Virus record (IMG/VR): IMGVR_UViG_3300043409_001427
Location: 1 to 64,000 of that record
Strand: one strand, 5' to 3'
Length of the DNA: 64,000 nucleotides
Origin: a virus
Shown: piece after piece, positions 34,626-44,703 of the stretch
Position numbering within the stretch: the stretch's first letter is position 1
Layout of the letters: the number at the start of each line of letters is the position of its first letter
Made by a program: the position numbers and the translations under genes
Notes under the pieces: model-generated
Told to the model about the DNA's origin: nothing
The model's database searches: none
The model's input: only the letters and a program-made list of their open reading frames with translations

Positions 34626-37600
34626 TTATCCAACATTAATAAGTGTTGTATTCAATTGTTGTGCTGTGATTGCATCAATCACTGCGATATCCGATGCTCT
34701 AGCACCGCTAATAAAAATTTCATTACTTTGACATGCTACTTCATATAGGCTACCAAAGTTATTAGCGGTGGGTACTATCACAAAGTTAGTTACATCAGGA
34801 GTTAATAAATTCATTATGTAAGTTGACAATTCACTAAAGTAAAAACTTTGGCCAAAGTCCCATTTTTCTAAAGTAAAGAAGTCATTAATTCCGGCAAGTA
34901 TCTTAGAAATAATTTCGTTATTACTTAGAGTACTTGCTGAATTTTTAACTACTTTAAACCTTGCTTGTAAATTCGTAGGAGCAGATGTTCCAAATAATAC
35001 TTTATACTTAACCGGTTGATAAATTATTTCATCGCTAATAGATTTAATTGGTTCTAAATCTCTTGAATAATTATTTTCTAGAGATTGGCTTGATGGAGAC
35101 ATTGGTTCAGAACCATTCCCAGTTAATAACCAGTTTCTAAAACTTTGATCATACTCAAAGGTTAACATATAAACATCAATTAAATTGCTCTTACTAGGAT
35201 CAATCCTGTATTCTTCACCGCTGTTATGTTGGTAATGAAAGCTCAATTCTTCACGCCCCTGATAAGCAAAGTAGGAAGGAGCCAATACAAATTCATTAAA
35301 CTCATCCACGGTCTTTACAGTATTACTATCTATAAAATAATATAAGAATTCGGCATCCGGGCTTCCACTATAGTAGGTGTTGGCAGCATTTTCTGTTTCA
35401 AAGACCAAATAATCATTAGAGCTAACAGGAGAAGCACCCATTCCGTCAGTAGTGAATTTAAATAGGGTATAACCGTCTGCGGTTCCGTTGGTATAATTAC
35501 CAACGATAATGTCAAATATATCAGGATCAATTATCTGCCCAATTGTTCCACTATCTTGATGGTTATAAAAACTTACTTCAACTCTAGACGGATCAACATA
35601 TCCATCAAGTTCAATTATAGGGCCATCTATTTGCCATACACAATCTTTTCCAATTGGGGAGGTAGACCCAGTAATGGTATTAATTCCTAATACATTAATT
35701 TTATCTCGTATAACCGTATTATTTGTAAAATCAAAATTTACATCATTTTTATCTACATAGAAACCGGTCTGGTTTACACTCTGGAACATATATCGGGCCT
35801 GCCTATACAATACCTTATACTCAAATCCTTGCCAAGTAAATGCGACCATCCAACTTGAGTCTTTATTAGTGTTTGAAATGTCGCCTTCATTATCAAAGCT
35901 AAATTTTTCAACTAAATTTAAATTAGTATCTTCAATGATTTTCCAAGAACGAGTAGTACTGTCAAATCTAATTCCAAAATTGCGCTGTGTTAAGCATAAG
36001 TTAACGATATTATTTTCAAATGCGTACGACAGTGTTTTAATAAACGCAGGAATAATCTCAATTGGTATAGCACCCTGTCCGGGACGATTTCCTAGTATAA
36101 TTGGGCCAGTACCGTCACTTAAATTTCCAGTACCTACATTAGATCCATCGCCGACGACTTGTATTACAGTACTCCATACATGATCAGAAGTCTTGCTTGA
36201 TGGTGCTGGAACAATTTTACCATTAGGTAGAAAATACTGAGGATCTCCACTTAGTGTATTAGGTGCTAAAAATTTAATCATTGCGCCCGGTGTTATATAT
36301 TTTAAAGAATTAGAAACATAAGAACCAACTGACTGCGGTTCATTAATGGCTAGTGAATTATTCTTAGAATAAAAATATCCGCGACCTTGGCCGGCAACGA
36401 CATTAGAAGAATTCCATTGATAATTTATATTTTCTAAATTTGAATTTAATATTACAGGTTTCCCAGATCTATATTTGTCATGATAATAAGTTAGTAAAGA
36501 ATTATTTGAAAAAATAGGTTCTAGTTGTTTTTTGATTACTGAAAAAATATCATTTTTAGAATAATAAGAAAAACTAAAATTATTTTCAGTAAGTTCTTTA
36601 AAAATAATACCATCAGTTCCAAAGATATTAGTAGAACTGTACTTTCCACTAACATCACTTAATTCAAAATATTTACTAACTCCGCTACTTTCCCTATTAA
36701 TACTCTTAACTTTTAATATGTTAGAAGTTAATGTTAATGGAGCGATATTATAGTCTTCACCGGTAACCATCCTGTTTTGTAGATAGTATGTTTGCGGGGC
36801 ATTTCTCTGTATACTAGCATTAGATTCAGTACCTGAACTATTACTAACGGTATCCTGCAGAGCAAGTGTGACTGTTAATATGTGACTCTGCCCGCTTTTA
36901 TTAGAATACGGAATATCAAGAGACACTCCAGCCAATTGCTCAGATTTAATTGAATAAGACAATCCGTTGCTTTGTCGATAAAACAATACGAAGTTTCCTT
37001 TGGGTAAATCTCCAAAATTACCATCCGAAAAGTTTAAATCAACTTGGTCGCCGTCTCTATTTGTGATACTATATGTTTTTCTAATACTACTATTCAAACT
37101 ATTGAATATGATATTATTTCCTACTAATGCCGGTATTTTAGTCCAAGTGTCTGATGGATACGAACCGTCAGTATCCAACTGCCATAACCAAACATCGGTG
37201 TCGTTAATATTAGAAACATTGATTCCAATAATTTCATTTGGTACAGGATTAGTAACCGAAAATGTGTTTACTCCTATCGAGCCTTGCTTAAACATCGCAA
37301 AGAATCCCGTATTTGAACTGCCGGTGCCTTGATTATCATTTTGATAAACAATACTAAACATACCGTTAGGCTTGGGTGGAGATTCATATAGATAAGACTT
37401 TCCACTAAATGTAGCTGGAACAATTTCAAAATTCATTGAAGTTCCGTTAATATTTTTTAAGAAGCTATAAACAGACACATCCTCGTTAGTTGTATCGAGT
37501 TGATATTGCTCGGTTAATATTCCACTAATTACATTTCGGTCGTTAGGTCTTCCAAACACAGTTTCACCTACCATTGAAGAATTTAAAATACTAGTAAATT

Positions 37601-38063
37601 GATCATACCAATTAGGATTTGATGTGTCATTCCATGCAATCGTTGTATTCGCTAAATTAATTCCCGAGCTGTCAATTACATTGTCAGTTGTACTAATTGC
37701 GGTCATTTTAAGAAGGCCAGTTGCGGCCCTATTTCTTTTTGGAACATAGCTTACTAACTGTGCGAGGCGCAAAATACTGTCTCGGCGTTTTGCTGTTTCA
37801 AGAAAATTCTCACGAGCATTTAGGTCAATACGGAAACTTAGATTTTGTCCTAGGTAAGCAATCACATCAACAAGTGCAATAAACTCACTACTGTCTATAT
37901 AATCATTAAAATCTTCGGGGTAGTTTTCCTGCAGATAAGAAATTAAAATCCTTCGAATGGTCTCAAAGTCGTAACTTTGGAAGTCGGCATTTCGAAAAGA
38001 CTGATAGATTTTAGTCCAATCTTCAGTAACTAGTAGTTTTGTATTTGTTGAAGGAATAGTCAT
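34626..38063 (-). CDS. 6: baseplate wedge protein gp6
   Basis: An 1145-residue gp6-like protein. The N-terminus (DFETIRRILISYLQENYPEDF, then ALVDVIAYLGQNLSFRIDLNARENFL) is the conserved gp6/gpJ wedge domain that with gp25 and gp53 forms the wedge core. T4 gp6 has 660 residues, so this one carries about 500 extra, mainly in the middle. The gp25 gene lies just upstream in transcription order. An AATAAATA element at 38081-38088 could be its late promoter. Confidence 0.88.
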   Translation of the reverse strand: MTIPSTNTKLLVTEDWTKIYQSFRNADFQSYDFETIRRILISYLQENYPEDFNDYIDSSEFIALVDVIAYLGQNLSFRIDLNARENFLETAKRRDSILRLAQLVSYVPKRNRAATGLLKMTAISTTDNVIDSSGINLANTTIAWNDTSNPNWYDQFTSILNSSMVGETVFGRPNDRNVISGILTEQYQLDTTNEDVSVYSFLKNINGTSMNFEIVPATFSGKSYLYESPPKPNGMFSIVYQNDNQGTGSSNTGFFAMFKQGSIGVNTFSVTNPVPNEIIGINVSNINDTDVWLWQLDTDGSYPSDTWTKIPALVGNNIIFNSLNSSIRKTYSITNRDGDQVDLNFSDGNFGDLPKGNFVLFYRQSNGLSYSIKSEQLAGVSLDIPYSNKSGQSHILTVTLALQDTVSNSSGTESNASIQRNAPQTYYLQNRMVTGEDYNIAPLTLTSNILKVKSINRESSGVSKYFELSDVSGKYSSTNIFGTDGIIFKELTENNFSFSYYSKNDIFSVIKKQLEPIFSNNSLLTYYHDKYRSGKPVILNSNLENINYQWNSSNVVAGQGRGYFYSKNNSLAINEPQSVGSYVSNSLKYITPGAMIKFLAPNTLSGDPQYFLPNGKIVPAPSSKTSDHVWSTVIQVVGDGSNVGTGNLSDGTGPIILGNRPGQGAIPIEIIPAFIKTLSYAFENNIVNLCLTQRNFGIRFDSTTRSWKIIEDTNLNLVEKFSFDNEGDISNTNKDSSWMVAFTWQGFEYKVLYRQARYMFQSVNQTGFYVDKNDVNFDFTNNTVIRDKINVLGINTITGSTSPIGKDCVWQIDGPIIELDGYVDPSRVEVSFYNHQDSGTIGQIIDPDIFDIIVGNYTNGTADGYTLFKFTTDGMGASPVSSNDYLVFETENAANTYYSGSPDAEFLYYFIDSNTVKTVDEFNEFVLAPSYFAYQGREELSFHYQHNSGEEYRIDPSKSNLIDVYMLTFEYDQSFRNWLLTGNGSEPMSPSSQSLENNYSRDLEPIKSISDEIIYQPVKYKVLFGTSAPTNLQARFKVVKNSASTLSNNEIISKILAGINDFFTLEKWDFGQSFYFSELSTYIMNLLTPDVTNFVIVPTANNFGSLYEVACQSNEIFISGARASDIAVIDAITAQQLNTTLINVG

Positions 38064-38108
38064 AATTTTATTTTATACCTTATTTATTTTATTCATTAAC
38101 TGAGCATA

Positions 38109-38546
38109 TTATTGTACGCTAAGTCCAATATGTTGATCAAAGGATAATCTTAAAACACTTGACTGGTCTGTTCCATTTAGGAGAAGCGCAACTTCGATAA
38201 TATATCCTGTTGGGTATTCTGTTAAATTTATTTGTGTAGGTGTAACCCGGGGGTCACTGTTACAAATTGCTGTTATATCATCATTAAGAGCATGGCGAAC
38301 CTCGGGTGTCATTGGTTCCATTAGCACATCCCAAACAATACTACCAAAGTTTGGATTCATAACACGCTCGCCCTTTCTTGTATTAAACTGATTAATAATG
38401 TCTTGTTTTATTAGTTCTAAGTCAAATAGCTTGGCGGTAGTATTGCTAGGATTAACACTACTAAACCCTTTATAGAAATGACTAACTTGTTGAACCTGTT
38501 CAACAATAGCATTGGCATTATTAATTTCAATTGATTTGTATGGCAT
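38109..38546 (-). CDS. 25: baseplate wedge protein gp25
   Basis: A 145-residue gp25/lysozyme-like wedge protein. Recognisable blocks are LIKQDIINQFNTRKGERVMNPNFGS and IVWDVLMEPMTP, the latter including the conserved Glu. It forms the inner wedge ring with gp6 and gp53. The start codon lies 5 bases after an AATAAATA sequence (38552-38559), so either the leader is nearly absent or that element is coincidental; AAGGA further upstream may serve. Confidence 0.92.
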   Translation of the reverse strand: MPYKSIEINNANAIVEQVQQVSHFYKGFSSVNPSNTTAKLFDLELIKQDIINQFNTRKGERVMNPNFGSIVWDVLMEPMTPEVRHALNDDITAICNSDPRVTPTQINLTEYPTGYIIEVALLLNGTDQSSVLRLSFDQHIGLSVQ

Positions 38547-38564
38547 GATTGTATTTATTTGTCC

Positions 38565-40808
38565 TTAAGACCCGGACCTTATAGGGTTCCCGTTGCTGTC
38601 TGTCACAATTCCTCCAGACCCTGTTCCCACAATACCCGACGGTTTAACTCCATCTTTTTCAAATTTAGCCTTGTACTCTGCATAATATTGCTTTCGTTTT
38701 TCAAAGCCGTTGCGACCGCCGTTAACAAGACCAGTCACTGATACTGGATCGTCCCAAAATGCTGTCGTGTCTTGGTACGGTTGAGTCATTGTTTTATTTT
38801 TAAATCCTTTAGGTTTATAAACATTGAAGAAATATAATACGGATTTACTTGCCCACTCAATGCCTTCTACTAGATCGGGTTGTTGTTCAAAGTCAATTCC
38901 TGCTTTAAAATATCCGGTCATTTTTCTATAAACATCTTTACCTGTAAGTTGTATAAAGCCGCGGCCTTTGTACTTAACACCGTCGCCTGCTGTTCTATTT
39001 CCTAAATCAGTACGACCTTCGTATTCTGCACCACTTGCATATTCTCTCAAGGCCCTAAAGTGATCACTTTCAACTTTACACTGGGACATCCAGGCCGCTA
39101 ATTTTATCGGATCTGTTACACCGTTTGCTATTAAAGTAGCCTGTAGGTATTGCTCATTATCTGCCGCTTTTCCTTTTAGGGGGGCAGCAACCGGAGCATC
39201 ATTTACTGGCGGCGCGGCACCGGAACCAGCTTCCGGTGCAGGTGCGGTTGGGCTAACACTGCTGTCTCCACCGGGTCGAGGAGTTACAACAACATTGGTA
39301 CTAGCTGGGGTAAACTTTTCAGGATTAACATTCTCATGATGCGGCCAAGGTTCGTGAGTAGGAACCCGTTGCATTATAGTAGTGATAGTACCTGTATTAT
39401 AAAATTTGTCAGGCCCCCAACCGTAACTAATTTCTCGATTAGGTAATGCAAAGATATCTAACTTTTCTGGAACTTCGGCAGACTCGGGCTTATTAGGATC
39501 TGGTGCGGCTGGGCCGTTTAAGTGAATCTGTGTGGCTGCGGCGATTATATTGCCGCTTGCACCTAGCGAAAGCGTACCTGATGCTCCGCAGATTAAATTA
39601 GCGGCAGTTCCTATGCTGTATGCACCAGCCGATGCGTGAGAACTGGTTCCGCCTGCTTCAGAATTTATGTTACCGCCCGAAGAAACTCTAAAATTATCAC
39701 CGGTTGAGATATTAAGATTATCACCAAATATTATCTTTCCACTAGTATCGCAAATAAGATAAAATCTACTCTTACAATTAACTTCTATTCCATCAAATGC
39801 ATTCATGTGTATATTGCGGCCTGCTTCAAAGTTGATATCTCTATCTGCTCTAAAGTTAAAATCTTGTTCCGAATGTATACTGATGCTATCCTGAGCAAAA
39901 ATATCAATCTTTCCGTTGCTGGTTAATTCTATCCACGCACTGCCTTTACTATTACCAATGTAAATTAAATCCTGGCTATTATGCATGAGGATCTGATGTC
40001 CAGTCCTAGTGCGGATTCTCACCAATTCATTCTGTCCGTTAATATCGCCGTCGTCCATTACAAATGTAGTGCCGCCCAGCCTACTTACAGGTGCTTGACG
40101 CTTTTGTTCATAGCCAATCATACCGGTTTTGGCTCCTGCACTGGTGTCTAGTGGGCCCGGGGTGCTAATACCAAATACTGAACTTGGCACCTCTCTTCTT
40201 GCACCGCTAGAAGTAACTCCTCTAACAGTATCTAACAACAATCCTTGTTCCACTAGTCTATCGGCAAACGGATGAACAGGTTTTTTAATAGTATCAACGT
40301 TAGGAACATTTAAATTCTGTGTACTTTTTAAATACTCAGCAACTGGTAGGTAAGTAGTTCCATACTTTTGTAACTGTTCAGAAGTTACAGCAGAATTTTG
40401 ACTTGCGGCAATTCCCGGTACCATATGATTTTGGAATTGATCCGGAACACATCCCATCCAATAACCTTGATTTGGATCTCCGTCAACAAAGATAACCATA
40501 ACGATCGTTCCCACATCGGGAGGAATACACCACATACCATAGCTTTTCTGCACATCGTTAAAATTACTACTGTTATTACCTTCAAACCTAGGACTAGTCA
40601 CTCCATAGAACGGACTGAGATACTTAACAACAAAAGTGTTTTCTTGAGAGTCAACGGTATTATGAATTGTCTTAACTAGGGCAACTTCTAATCCTCCCAT
40701 ATAAGTAGGATCTAGATGACTTGTTACTTCTGCTAAGAATGGGCCAGGTGAGGATAACAAACCACTTCCACCGCCTCTGCGTGTTGACATTCGTGTTTCT
40801 GTAGCCAT
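38565..40808 (-). CDS. 5: baseplate hub spike gp5 with C-terminal GH19-like lysin domain
   Basis: A 747-residue spike protein. Residues about 20-140 form a gp5/VgrG OB-fold (FLAEVTSHLDPTYMGGLEVAL, PPDVGTIVMVIFVDGDPNQGYWMG). About 265-450 is a beta-helix needle with repeating short motifs (DFNFRADRDINFEAGRNIHM). A Pro/Ala-rich linker leads to about 555-720, which reads as a GH19 chitinase/endolysin domain (QCKVESDHFRALREYA, KYKGRGFIQLTGKDVY, VTGLVNGG). T4 gp5 instead has a lysozyme between OB-fold and helix. AAGG precedes the ATG. Confidence 0.88.
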   Translation of the reverse strand: MATETRMSTRRGGGSGLLSSPGPFLAEVTSHLDPTYMGGLEVALVKTIHNTVDSQENTFVVKYLSPFYGVTSPRFEGNNSSNFNDVQKSYGMWCIPPDVGTIVMVIFVDGDPNQGYWMGCVPDQFQNHMVPGIAASQNSAVTSEQLQKYGTTYLPVAEYLKSTQNLNVPNVDTIKKPVHPFADRLVEQGLLLDTVRGVTSSGARREVPSSVFGISTPGPLDTSAGAKTGMIGYEQKRQAPVSRLGGTTFVMDDGDINGQNELVRIRTRTGHQILMHNSQDLIYIGNSKGSAWIELTSNGKIDIFAQDSISIHSEQDFNFRADRDINFEAGRNIHMNAFDGIEVNCKSRFYLICDTSGKIIFGDNLNISTGDNFRVSSGGNINSEAGGTSSHASAGAYSIGTAANLICGASGTLSLGASGNIIAAATQIHLNGPAAPDPNKPESAEVPEKLDIFALPNREISYGWGPDKFYNTGTITTIMQRVPTHEPWPHHENVNPEKFTPASTNVVVTPRPGGDSSVSPTAPAPEAGSGAAPPVNDAPVAAPLKGKAADNEQYLQATLIANGVTDPIKLAAWMSQCKVESDHFRALREYASGAEYEGRTDLGNRTAGDGVKYKGRGFIQLTGKDVYRKMTGYFKAGIDFEQQPDLVEGIEWASKSVLYFFNVYKPKGFKNKTMTQPYQDTTAFWDDPVSVTGLVNGGRNGFEKRKQYYAEYKAKFEKDGVKPSGIVGTGSGGIVTDSNGNPIRSGS

Positions 40809-40811
40809 ATA

Positions 40812-43800
40812 TTACCTTATCATTATTTTATCTAACGGACTTGTTCCTGCAGACCTACTACCAAATTTATTAACAACGGAGCTTCCTAGGTCGCCCACGA
40901 TGTTAACTGGGCCTAGTTGATTCCTGACTCCGATAAAGTTACCTTCTAGTGACCCCAGAATTCCAGTCGGTCCCATCAATGACTTTCTCTCTGCATATAA
41001 TTTAGCACCTAATACGGCTGCATCAGTAAGATTGTTTACCCCCAATCTACTTGCATATTTTTGAACAATTGATGGTGAATTTGACATTGCTTCTTGAGCA
41101 GTATCACCAGATAATTGTGTTTGAGATATTTCCGAAATGTTGTTTGCTCCATATGACCTAGCCAATGCGGTCGGCCCCCCATACGATACAATACTGTTAA
41201 GAGCACCAATATCCGGCCTTGGTGGTTGGGCAACTGCATACGGAGCACTAGGTGGTAATCTAGAAATGCCTCCGTACGACATTCCGTTAAGATTTATTCC
41301 TTGGGCCGCAGCCGTTGCTAAATTAGTATCAGCAGGAATATTGCTAGCAATTCCTGATAATTGTCCTAACACCTTACTTTCTAGGTTAGGACTTAATCCA
41401 GATAGTTGACTTTGGTCTACACCAAATAATGGTGCAATAGCATGAGGGTCTGCATTAGACCCCTGAGTTAATGACCTCAATCGAGATGTAACATCTCCAA
41501 CTAGGCCGGCGCCGCGGTCTGGCATAGACGATGTGGCTCCAATCATATTAGAATTTAACCCTTGAATGGGACTATTCCCTATTGGTAACGCAGACGGAAT
41601 AATTTGAACATTAGCACCGGCACCAATTCCTGATCCAATGACACCAAGTTGACTAACCTTCCTGGCCTGTATCCCAACAAATTGATCTAACAACTGCCTT
41701 GGGGCGCCGCTAATACCAAAGCTATTGGCCAGTGTGCTAGCTAACTGTTGTACATAGCCGCCAGGGCTATATACTCGATTTTGTAAACCTACTGCCGCCC
41801 TAGCAGGTAATGGCATACCAAAAGCAGGCTGAAATTGTCCACCAGGTATTGATCCTCCGAACCCTTGACCGGCAAGTCTTGCGGCGCCTGCTAGGTTTGG
41901 AGTTGCTCCGCTTACTGCTGAAATACCGGCAGATAACCTTGATGCGCCTGCTAGGTTTAGATTACTACCGGCTACTGCTGAAACAGTTCCCCCAAGTCCA
42001 CCAGTAGCCGCAGTAAAATTAGATAGGTATCCTGGTAATCCTGGTGAAGGAAGTCCTCTGTTTATTTGATTCCACAAGTTTAATTCATCTGGTCGTTGTC
42101 CGGGTGCGGATGGTTCTGCTGGCGTTGCGTCTTGAACTACTGTATCTCTTCTGTTAACCGCTTGACTAATCCGAGCCGTTGGATCTGTCGGTTTATTTTT
42201 TCCTTTGTTAGAAACCTCCCCTGCTCTAGATTGTCCCGGTACTCGAACAATCTGTAATGTTTGTTTAAAGGCGCCGCCTTTAAACGCACTCTTGCAGGTA
42301 GTAACCATATACACACCACTAAACGGAATCTTTTCAGGTTCAAAAAACATTTGGCCGCCTTGTTCGAGCGGCTGAATGTCAATTGGGTTCATAAAATTAA
42401 TAGTGATCAACACTTCGCCGTAATTAAAAGACGCCTCGCCATCTTGTGTTTCTCTGGGACTAGCCTTAGAAGGTTTGGGACTGTAATTTCCTATTCCGCC
42501 AGTTACAATATAAAACGGATCTCCGACAATTTCTATTTCGCCGGTAAGCATATTACTAGTAGAATCAACTACTGCCGAGTGCATGGCCTGGGCCATCGCA
42601 AAATATGCACTTTGCTGAGTTTGACCTCCGGAGTTTTCCATATCGTTCGTTAAGTCAGCCGTAGTTTGAACCGGGTGTCCTGGCAATCCTGTTTCTTGCG
42701 ACCTATCTATATCAGACTCACTCGTTGTAATTTTTATATTAGGCTTATCAGTCGGGGCCGCAGAATTTCTCGAAGGTGGTCCGCCAGTATTTCCTAATCT
42801 TGCAGGAACTGCTTCAAAGAACATATTATTAAAATTTAATTTAAAATTAGTTACATCTATATTTTTTCCTGTATAGATATAATTGTATTCTCTCATTGAC
42901 TGCTTTGACAATTTTTCCATATCTAGTCTGTTATTTCCATAATTTGGAATACGAGTATATAAAATTTTAAAAGGAGTAACAACAAAAGTATAAATTTGAT
43001 AAGGTCGTTTCTTCTCTTTGCTTGTAGACTGTTTGTTTTCTACTTCCATTTTAATTAAGAAATAATCAACCATATTATCTTTTACTACTGTCTGCCATTC
43101 AGACGGTGACGATAGCTTTTCAAGTATGTCTCTTATATAATGACTATCCTTAATAATTGAAGTTATGCATTCATGTATTTTCTTTCCTTCAGGAAACTGT
43201 ACTGCTGATACTCCGGGAGACAATTTAAATACTTCGGGTCGTTTAGCACTCTGTTCAGGTGTGGGATTCTTTTGATCTTTAGGTTGATTTGCTGTTGGTT
43301 TTTGATTTGTTCCGGCATCAGGAAACTTATAAGAGGCGCTGTCTTTTAATAGTTCTGTAACCTGTGCTCCGGCAAGTTTATTCACTATCTTAACACCATC
43401 ACTCCATCCGGTTGTATCATTCCATTCAGGAAATCTAATTTTATATTCATCAAAGGAGTCAGCCCCTAAAGGAGTTTTACTAATAGATTGGTCATGCTCC
43501 TTTGCTTGTTTCTCGACCGACTGTACTAAATTTTGTAAGATTGATTGAACAGTTCCCCCAGAAATTTTAACAGGCATTTTAATTTCGGAAGGATTTCCAA
43601 ATCCCTTCTGCTCTAATGGGACTGCTGTTACATTATATTTCGTACCTTTCTCGTCTACACTTACTTCTACATTGCTTAATTGTATGGGGAAATATCTAAC
43701 AGCATTTTTTTCGTATATTGGATCTGAAATATCATCACCGTCTGGGTACCCAACAACTTCCATTTTTAATAAAAAAGTAGCATCGTGATACGATGCATAT

Positions 43801-44402
43801 CCTGCCGCGATAGAAGCCACATGCATTGATTCGAGAAACCCACTTATACTGTAGGGTTCAATAACTTCAAATATAACCTTTGTAGGTTGTGTTACTCCGC
43901 TTTGACCATCCGAAGACATAACAGTTTCTACCTCAACATTGTCAACAAACATGTCAAAGCGACCCGGACTTTTTTGATTAAACTCACTGATAAGAGCGTT
44001 ACCTGAAGAATCTAAATAATCAACCTTAGTAGTTGCTGTTGTCACCGTAGGGACTGTTTTCTTCCACCACAATGAGCCAGTTGTTGCAGTACCGCGCTTT
44101 TCTTCTTTCACTTCCATCGTTCGAGGAACTGGTACTGCTTTTGACGGATCAATTCCTTTGGTACCTTTTCCTGATGATCTTAAAATAACATAGTCTAACG
44201 CACTATCTCTATAAGTTTCGGGCCTATACGCATCGTCTCTTTTTAATGTAGACAAAGTAAAAAGATATGTATAGGATTTATATTTGTGTAATACATTACT
44301 ACCAGTTGACCCTCGAATCGCGCCGTTAGCAGTGTCCAGCCCGATTGGTGCAGGTGTTGCTGACTTTTCTGTTTTCTTTTCAACACTAGTACTATCAGCC
44401 AT
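40812..44402 (-). CDS. large baseplate hub-region structural protein
   Basis: A 1196-residue protein between gp5 and gp53 genes. The N-terminal half (KSYTYLFTLSTLKRDD, FMVDN-like FDMFVDNVEVETVMS, YSISGFLESMHVASIAAGY) is globular and resembles hub or gp27-like proteins of marine T4-like phages by position. Residues about 760-1000 are low complexity, Gly/Ala/Asn-rich, with an imperfect internal repeat. RBS AGGAA. The gene ends 3 bp before gp5, consistent with a shared hub. I cannot match it to one T4 gene. Confidence 0.7.
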   Translation of the reverse strand: MADSTSVEKKTEKSATPAPIGLDTANGAIRGSTGSNVLHKYKSYTYLFTLSTLKRDDAYRPETYRDSALDYVILRSSGKGTKGIDPSKAVPVPRTMEVKEEKRGTATTGSLWWKKTVPTVTTATTKVDYLDSSGNALISEFNQKSPGRFDMFVDNVEVETVMSSDGQSGVTQPTKVIFEVIEPYSISGFLESMHVASIAAGYASYHDATFLLKMEVVGYPDGDDISDPIYEKNAVRYFPIQLSNVEVSVDEKGTKYNVTAVPLEQKGFGNPSEIKMPVKISGGTVQSILQNLVQSVEKQAKEHDQSISKTPLGADSFDEYKIRFPEWNDTTGWSDGVKIVNKLAGAQVTELLKDSASYKFPDAGTNQKPTANQPKDQKNPTPEQSAKRPEVFKLSPGVSAVQFPEGKKIHECITSIIKDSHYIRDILEKLSSPSEWQTVVKDNMVDYFLIKMEVENKQSTSKEKKRPYQIYTFVVTPFKILYTRIPNYGNNRLDMEKLSKQSMREYNYIYTGKNIDVTNFKLNFNNMFFEAVPARLGNTGGPPSRNSAAPTDKPNIKITTSESDIDRSQETGLPGHPVQTTADLTNDMENSGGQTQQSAYFAMAQAMHSAVVDSTSNMLTGEIEIVGDPFYIVTGGIGNYSPKPSKASPRETQDGEASFNYGEVLITINFMNPIDIQPLEQGGQMFFEPEKIPFSGVYMVTTCKSAFKGGAFKQTLQIVRVPGQSRAGEVSNKGKNKPTDPTARISQAVNRRDTVVQDATPAEPSAPGQRPDELNLWNQINRGLPSPGLPGYLSNFTAATGGLGGTVSAVAGSNLNLAGASRLSAGISAVSGATPNLAGAARLAGQGFGGSIPGGQFQPAFGMPLPARAAVGLQNRVYSPGGYVQQLASTLANSFGISGAPRQLLDQFVGIQARKVSQLGVIGSGIGAGANVQIIPSALPIGNSPIQGLNSNMIGATSSMPDRGAGLVGDVTSRLRSLTQGSNADPHAIAPLFGVDQSQLSGLSPNLESKVLGQLSGIASNIPADTNLATAAAQGINLNGMSYGGISRLPPSAPYAVAQPPRPDIGALNSIVSYGGPTALARSYGANNISEISQTQLSGDTAQEAMSNSPSIVQKYASRLGVNNLTDAAVLGAKLYAERKSLMGPTGILGSLEGNFIGVRNQLGPVNIVGDLGSSVVNKFGSRSAGTSPLDKIMIR
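41875..41990 (-). repeat. imperfect tandem repeat inside the hub-region gene
   Basis: Two diverged copies encode SAVAGSNLNLAGASRLSAG and SAVSGATPNLAGAARLAG. The DNA copies share stretches such as GCGCCTGCTAGGTTT (reading the plus strand). Probably a recent duplication in a low-complexity linker. Confidence 0.6.
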
Positions 44403-44403
44403 T

Positions 44404-44703
44404 TTAAATTCCTAATGAGGCTTTAAGAGAACTTAATTTAGGAACAAATATTTTAATTCCTGCCTGCATGTCAAACACCGGGTCTCTCAATATAGAAGGA
44501 TTCCTTGCCGCAAATACCCACCATAGGCTAACATCATTATAAACATCGTGAGCAAGGAGATCGGGCCTAGTTTCGTAGCTTTTAGTTACAGTGAATAATA
44601 TGTCATCTGCTTCGACAGGAACCTGTCGCCAGGTCATAACATCTAAATACCCAATAGTTTGCTCAGTATTATAATAAGGACTTGTATTTTTATATTCAGC
44701 CAT
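44404..44703 (-). CDS. 53: baseplate wedge protein gp53
   Basis: A 99-residue protein with the gp53 pattern YLDVMTWRQVPVEADDILF and NDVSLWWVFAARNP. It forms the wedge core with gp6 and gp25 and holds wedges around the hub. The C-terminal GIKIFVPKLSSL is LysM-like, as in T4 gp53. AAAAGGA precedes the ATG. It overlaps the gp48-like gene by one base. Confidence 0.88.
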   Translation of the reverse strand: MAEYKNTSPYYNTEQTIGYLDVMTWRQVPVEADDILFTVTKSYETRPDLLAHDVYNDVSLWWVFAARNPSILRDPVFDMQAGIKIFVPKLSSLKASLGI

